Shown: piece by piece, positions 60,848-64,000 of the stretch
How the letters are laid out: each line of letters begins with the position of its first letter
Position numbering within the stretch: position 1 is the first letter of the stretch
Assembly: GCF_000013765.1 (NCBI RefSeq)
Contig: NC_007954.1
Span: 4,030,001 to 4,094,000 of the forward strand
DNA length: 64,000 nt
Reading direction: 5' to 3'
Source: Shewanella denitrificans OS217
Lineage (GTDB): Bacteria > Pseudomonadota > Gammaproteobacteria > Enterobacterales > Shewanellaceae
Translations under genes and position numbers: made by a program
The notes under the pieces: model-generated
What the model saw: the letters and a program-made list of their open reading frames with translations, nothing else
The model's database searches: none
Told to the model about the DNA's origin: nothing

Positions 60848-61558
60848 ATGCCGCTAAGCTCAGTCAGTCGTCCAAGTACTCAAATTCAGGCTCAATCCAC
60901 AGGTAAAATATTCATTATTGGCCTGCCCCGCACAGGCACCACCAGCGTCTGTGTGGCTCTGTTAGAACAAGGGTTAAAAGTCGCCCATCAAGGTTTTACT
61001 CAGCAGAGCTTTTATCAAGCTGACGCCATCGCCGATGCGCCGGTTTTTTCTGATTTTAAACAATTAGATGGATTATTCCCGGGGGCTAAGTTTGTCTATT
61101 TAAGCCGTGATATCGCGCCATGGATAATCTCGATGCAAATGCTACTCGGCAGAATGCTCATTCATCTGGATGAACACACCGGCCGCTTCCATCCTATAAT
61201 GAAACGCAGCTTTAACCACAGCTTTAAACTTAATCTCGTCACCAACCCCTTCGATGAGGTCCACCTAAAGCAGTGCTATCTTGAACATCAACAGACGGTT
61301 GAGGAATACTTTACTGGCCGGAATGATTTGCTAAAAATAAATATTAACCAAGTGGGCAGTTTAAACCGATTGCTTGAATTTATTGAATTAGCGCCTCAAG
61401 ACCTTGCATCTAGTATCAAATCGGCGCCACTTAATTTCCCCCACCTTAACATAGGTCGCAATGTCGCCAGTTGGGATGAATATAAGCATCCAAACAAAGT
61501 CAGTGCCAACTTAAGCGGCCCTAATAAGCGCAAGTTTTTTGACTACACACTGAGTTAA
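60848..61558 (+). CDS. Sulfotransferase-like protein
   Basis: 236 aa. The P-loop-like GLPRTGTTSVC near residue 25 is the 5'-phosphosulfate-binding loop of PAPS sulfotransferases, and VYLSRDIAPWI at about 80-90 fits the 3'-phosphate-binding strand. No signal peptide is seen, so it is probably cytosolic. The acceptor is unknown. It begins 6 bp after the giant sensor gene, suggesting cotranscription with the acyltransferase/c-di-GMP genes and perhaps modification of a surface molecule, which is inference. Confidence 0.75.
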   Translation: MPLSSVSRPSTQIQAQSTGKIFIIGLPRTGTTSVCVALLEQGLKVAHQGFTQQSFYQADAIADAPVFSDFKQLDGLFPGAKFVYLSRDIAPWIISMQMLLGRMLIHLDEHTGRFHPIMKRSFNHSFKLNLVTNPFDEVHLKQCYLEHQQTVEEYFTGRNDLLKININQVGSLNRLLEFIELAPQDLASSIKSAPLNFPHLNIGRNVASWDEYKHPNKVSANLSGPNKRKFFDYTLS

Positions 61559-61633
61559 GGTTCAGTTCCGTTTTCCGCCAGCATAGGGAAATCCATAAGG
61601 TTAAGTTATCCCCCTTATCTCAAGGAGCTGAAC

Positions 61634-62443
61634 ATGTCGGAACTAAATCTAAACACCTTTACCGAGTTACACTCGAGTACTGCGCCTCTGGTGCTCACCA
61701 ATATCTGGGATGCCGCCAGCGCCCTGTTAGCTCAAGCTAACGATCAAAAAGCCCTAGCCACCAGCAGCGCAGCCATAGCTTGGGCCAATGGCTACCCTGA
61801 TGGCGATGTCCTGCCCATGGACACCCTGCTCCACGCTATGAAAAACATAATGCGCGTCGCTAAACTGCCCGTGAGTGTTGATATTGAATCTGGTTACAGT
61901 CAGTGTCCTGAAAAAGTTGCCCAGCTTGCCTGTGAGTTAGCCAAGTTAGGTGTCGTTGGGATCAACATAGAAGATGGTGCACACGCCCCTGAACAACTCA
62001 TTGAAAAAATTACGGCGATCCGAGCGACCACACTAGGGAAGACACTCTTTATAAATGCCAGAACCGATGTTTACTTAAGGGGATTGGCCAAGAATGAAAT
62101 GGCGATGGAGATGACAGCTTCACGGTTAATCTCTTACCAAGCTGCGGGGGCTAATTGCGGATTCATTCCAGGTAATTGTTCAGAGCTGCTGGCCAAGTAT
62201 CTTGCTAAACGGGTCCATATGCCGCTGAACTTCATGATGACCAATGCCGATGCCGCCTTGATCAAAACGCTGCATAGTGCGGGAATTTGCCGTTTCACCA
62301 CTGGCCCCTTAAGCTTTATTAATGCCTATACGACCTTAACGACAATGCCCCCCCCTAATAATGCTGTTCAAGCCGTTACCACTAAGGACAGATTGGATTT
62401 TAACACCATGAACGAGATGATGGAGTCTTGTCGCCAGCCTTAA
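61634..62443 (+). CDS. Isocitrate lyase/PEP mutase-family protein
   Basis: 269-aa TIM-barrel enzyme. Family blocks: LVLTNIWDAASA, ATSSAAIAWANGYPDG, VSVDIESGY (metal Asp/Glu), GVVGINIEDG and LFINARTDVYL. Members cleave or form C-C or C-P bonds of 2-oxo acids (for example methylisocitrate lyase and PEP mutase-like oxaloacetate enzymes); the substrate cannot be assigned. AAGGAGCTGAAC precedes the ATG. Its terminator region is shared with yjjG. Confidence 0.85.
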   Translation: MSELNLNTFTELHSSTAPLVLTNIWDAASALLAQANDQKALATSSAAIAWANGYPDGDVLPMDTLLHAMKNIMRVAKLPVSVDIESGYSQCPEKVAQLACELAKLGVVGINIEDGAHAPEQLIEKITAIRATTLGKTLFINARTDVYLRGLAKNEMAMEMTASRLISYQAAGANCGFIPGNCSELLAKYLAKRVHMPLNFMMTNADAALIKTLHSAGICRFTTGPLSFINAYTTLTTMPPPNNAVQAVTTKDRLDFNTMNEMMESCRQP

Positions 62444-62462
62444 TTCAACCCAAGGGCATTGA

Positions 62463-62514
62463 GGTTTTGACAACTGTCGCGGCACTCACTAAGCACGGCG
62501 ACAGTTTTCAAACC
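62463..62514. terminator. Convergent terminator between the PEP mutase-like gene and yjjG
   Basis: AACTGTCGC (62472-62480) pairs with GCGACAGTT (62498-62506), extended outward by GGTTT/AAACC. It lies between two convergent genes and probably works for both. Confidence 0.75.
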
Positions 62515-62520
62515 AAATGG

Positions 62521-63201
62521 TTATCCTAGTAACAAAGCCTTCAGCTCAGTGAGTGACGCCACCTGATGGCGGGGAGTTATGCCATTGCTTGTCGCCGCAC
62601 CATGGTGATTGAGCCAGCAAGTATCTATACCGGCATTAATACCGCCGAGTATGTCCGAATGCAGGTTATCACCTACCATTAAAATACCGTCCTTAGCTGG
62701 GTGACCCATTAAAGAGAATGCATGTTCAAAAATACTTGCGTGAGGTTTTGCCTGACCGATTTGCTCTGAAATCACTACAGGAGAAAAAGCGCCGCTAAAG
62801 CCAGTGCGTTCTAGGCGTATTTGTTGAAGCTCAGTAAAACCATTGGTAATAATGCCTAAATTGACCTTACCGGTTAACGCGTCCACCAACTCTCGGGCAC
62901 CGGGAAGCGGCTGACATATATCGGCCATGGCAGTTAAAAAGGCGCTATTAAGGGTTTGCGTTGAGACACCCAGTTTTTGCGACCAAGGAATAAAGCGGTT
63001 ATTTTGCAATTCTTTAGCGCTAATTTTGCCATCCTGATAATCCACCCACAGCGGCTTATTGATGGTCTGATAAAAACTAAAATCATCTAAGCTGAAATCT
63101 AAATCAAAATCGGCAAACATCTGCTTAAGGCCAGCAAAGGCGTCAAAACTGAATAAAGTGTCGTCGGCGTCGAACAAAATCCATTGGTAAGCTAACTTCA
63201 T
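62521..63201 (-). CDS. yjjG: HAD-family pyrimidine 5'-nucleotidase YjjG
   Basis: 226-aa phosphatase matching E. coli YjjG: motif I WILFDADDTLFSFDAF, the NKPLWVDYQDGKIS cap segment, motif II GIITNGFTELQQIRLERTGF, and motif III/IV with the LMVGDNLHSDILGGINAGIDT block. It hydrolyses non-canonical and other pyrimidine nucleoside monophosphates (house-cleaning). It converges on the PEP mutase-like gene. Confidence 0.92.
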   Translation of the reverse strand: MKLAYQWILFDADDTLFSFDAFAGLKQMFADFDLDFSLDDFSFYQTINKPLWVDYQDGKISAKELQNNRFIPWSQKLGVSTQTLNSAFLTAMADICQPLPGARELVDALTGKVNLGIITNGFTELQQIRLERTGFSGAFSPVVISEQIGQAKPHASIFEHAFSLMGHPAKDGILMVGDNLHSDILGGINAGIDTCWLNHHGAATSNGITPRHQVASLTELKALLLG

Positions 63202-63256
63202 ACATCTCTCTTCTGTTACTGAAAACTACTGCTACTGAATAACGACAACTGAATCG

Positions 63257-64000
63257 CTACTGGGTATCTTGGGGTGGATGCGGGTCATTTCTGGGCTTTT
63301 TATTGCTGTCTTTCACTACCGTGAGCCAATCTAAACTCATGCCAGTGATGGCATTAAAACGGCCGATGCGAAAGATTACTTTAAGTAACTCGGGCCTTGG
63401 GCGCACTTTGGGTTCATCGAGTTTAGGTAAAAACCAGTAACTCACTAGGCTTCGCAGCAAGGTAGATAGCACAAACACAGTAAAAATAGGCCCTGTGAGC
63501 CCGATATCTTGCTTGAACCATATTAACAACTCCGCCGAAGAAACCGTGATCAAGCCCCCCGCTAAGGCGCCAATAAACACAAAACCCGCCCCGAGTGCGG
63601 CCTGCAAGGCAGCATAAGTAGCAAAGTCTGACTGATGAGGCCTAATGTCATATAAATAATTGGCTGTACTCAAGGTAAAGCCGCTCCATGCTAGGCCTGA
63701 CAAAGCTTGAACCAGTATGATATAGCCGTAATCGGCAGAGAATAACCATAACAGCGGCAAGATGGGGATTAAACAACTGGTGAATACCATCACATAGCGA
63801 TTGCCAAATTTATCACTGAAGCGGCCCCAAAAACTCAAACTGATAAATTGAGTCACTATGGACGCCACGCTGACGATGACAAATTCTAAATAGCTAAAAT
63901 GCAGCACTTCCAACATGTATACCGCAAAATAGGGCGCCGAGATGGCTACCATGCCCTGCATGCTGGCGATGAATAAGCTGTATTTTCGAAAACAACTGTC
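63257..64000 (-). CDS. MFS transporter, partial (N terminus outside window)
   Basis: The minus-strand frame is open to the window edge (reading DSCFRKYSLFIASMQGMVAI...), so the N terminus is missing. The visible part has several membrane segments and an MFS loop motif SFWGRFSDKFGNRYVM, and ends with a Pro-rich polar tail (NKKPRNDPHPPQDTQ). MFS efflux or uptake transporter of unknown substrate. Confidence 0.8.
   Translation of the reverse strand, partial: DSCFRKYSLFIASMQGMVAISAPYFAVYMLEVLHFSYLEFVIVSVASIVTQFISLSFWGRFSDKFGNRYVMVFTSCLIPILPLLWLFSADYGYIILVQALSGLAWSGFTLSTANYLYDIRPHQSDFATYAALQAALGAGFVFIGALAGGLITVSSAELLIWFKQDIGLTGPIFTVFVLSTLLRSLVSYWFLPKLDEPKVRPRPELLKVIFRIGRFNAITGMSLDWLTVVKDSNKKPRNDPHPPQDTQ

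Overview
The window looks like a chromosomal stretch of a Shewanella-type gammaproteobacterium. The evidence is gene content and order: ampD-ampE-pdhR-aceE-aceF-lpd on the minus strand, back to back with nadC-pilA-pilB-pilC-pilD-coaE-zapD-yacG-mutT on the plus strand, plus a zntR/SO_0444-type metal efflux pair and a complete ilvGMDA-ilvC-ilvY region. The genus is inferred from remembered synteny and protein similarity, not from a search.

Layout. 1-1803: C-terminally cut-off periplasmic propeller sensor. 1969-11049: pyruvate dehydrogenase operon with its regulator PdhR and a PdhR box, and the cell-wall recycling genes ampDE. 11393-19877: NAD synthesis (nadC), type IV pilus assembly (pilABCD), then coaE, zapD, yacG and mutT. 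20197-24650: a CHASE4-like GGDEF-EAL protein, a GNAT acetyltransferase and an FAD amine oxidase. 24684-30932: an accessory island bounded by two diverged direct repeats of about 230 bp. It carries an intact IS982-family element with target duplication, an AT-rich toxin-like gene interrupted by one in-frame stop, an overlapping lipoprotein gene, a frameshifted REP-type tyrosine transposase, a truncated IS110-family transposase and a zone of nested hairpins. 30933-36000: nhaC, purD, purH. 36181-38362: MerR-type promoter, zntR and a Cu/Zn efflux permease with a repetitive cysteine-rich insert. 38549-39288: a small Lys-rich gene and an ohr gene truncated against ilvA. 39289-47739: branched-chain amino acid synthesis, including a leader peptide and attenuator before ilvG. 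47749-49056: ytfL/paeA. 49478-52287: small accessory region with a KAP-type P-loop NTPase overlapping a small ORF, and a secreted coiled-coil protein. 52799-64000: comM, two tandem PlsC-type acyltransferases, a giant propeller-PAS-GGDEF-EAL protein, a sulfotransferase-like gene, a PEP mutase/isocitrate lyase-like gene, yjjG and a cut-off MFS transporter.

How the genes fit together. Most of the window is housekeeping: pyruvate oxidation, cell-wall recycling, pilus biogenesis, purine and branched-chain amino acid synthesis. Regulation can be read directly at several points: the PdhR palindrome, a 20-bp-spacer MerR promoter, the ilv attenuator with leader peptide and matching antiterminator, a hairpin between pilA and pilB, and a terminator inside the ilvY coding sequence. 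The most unusual parts are the disarmed toxin/lipoprotein locus with its flanking repeats, the nested hairpin zone beside it, and the KAP NTPase pair.
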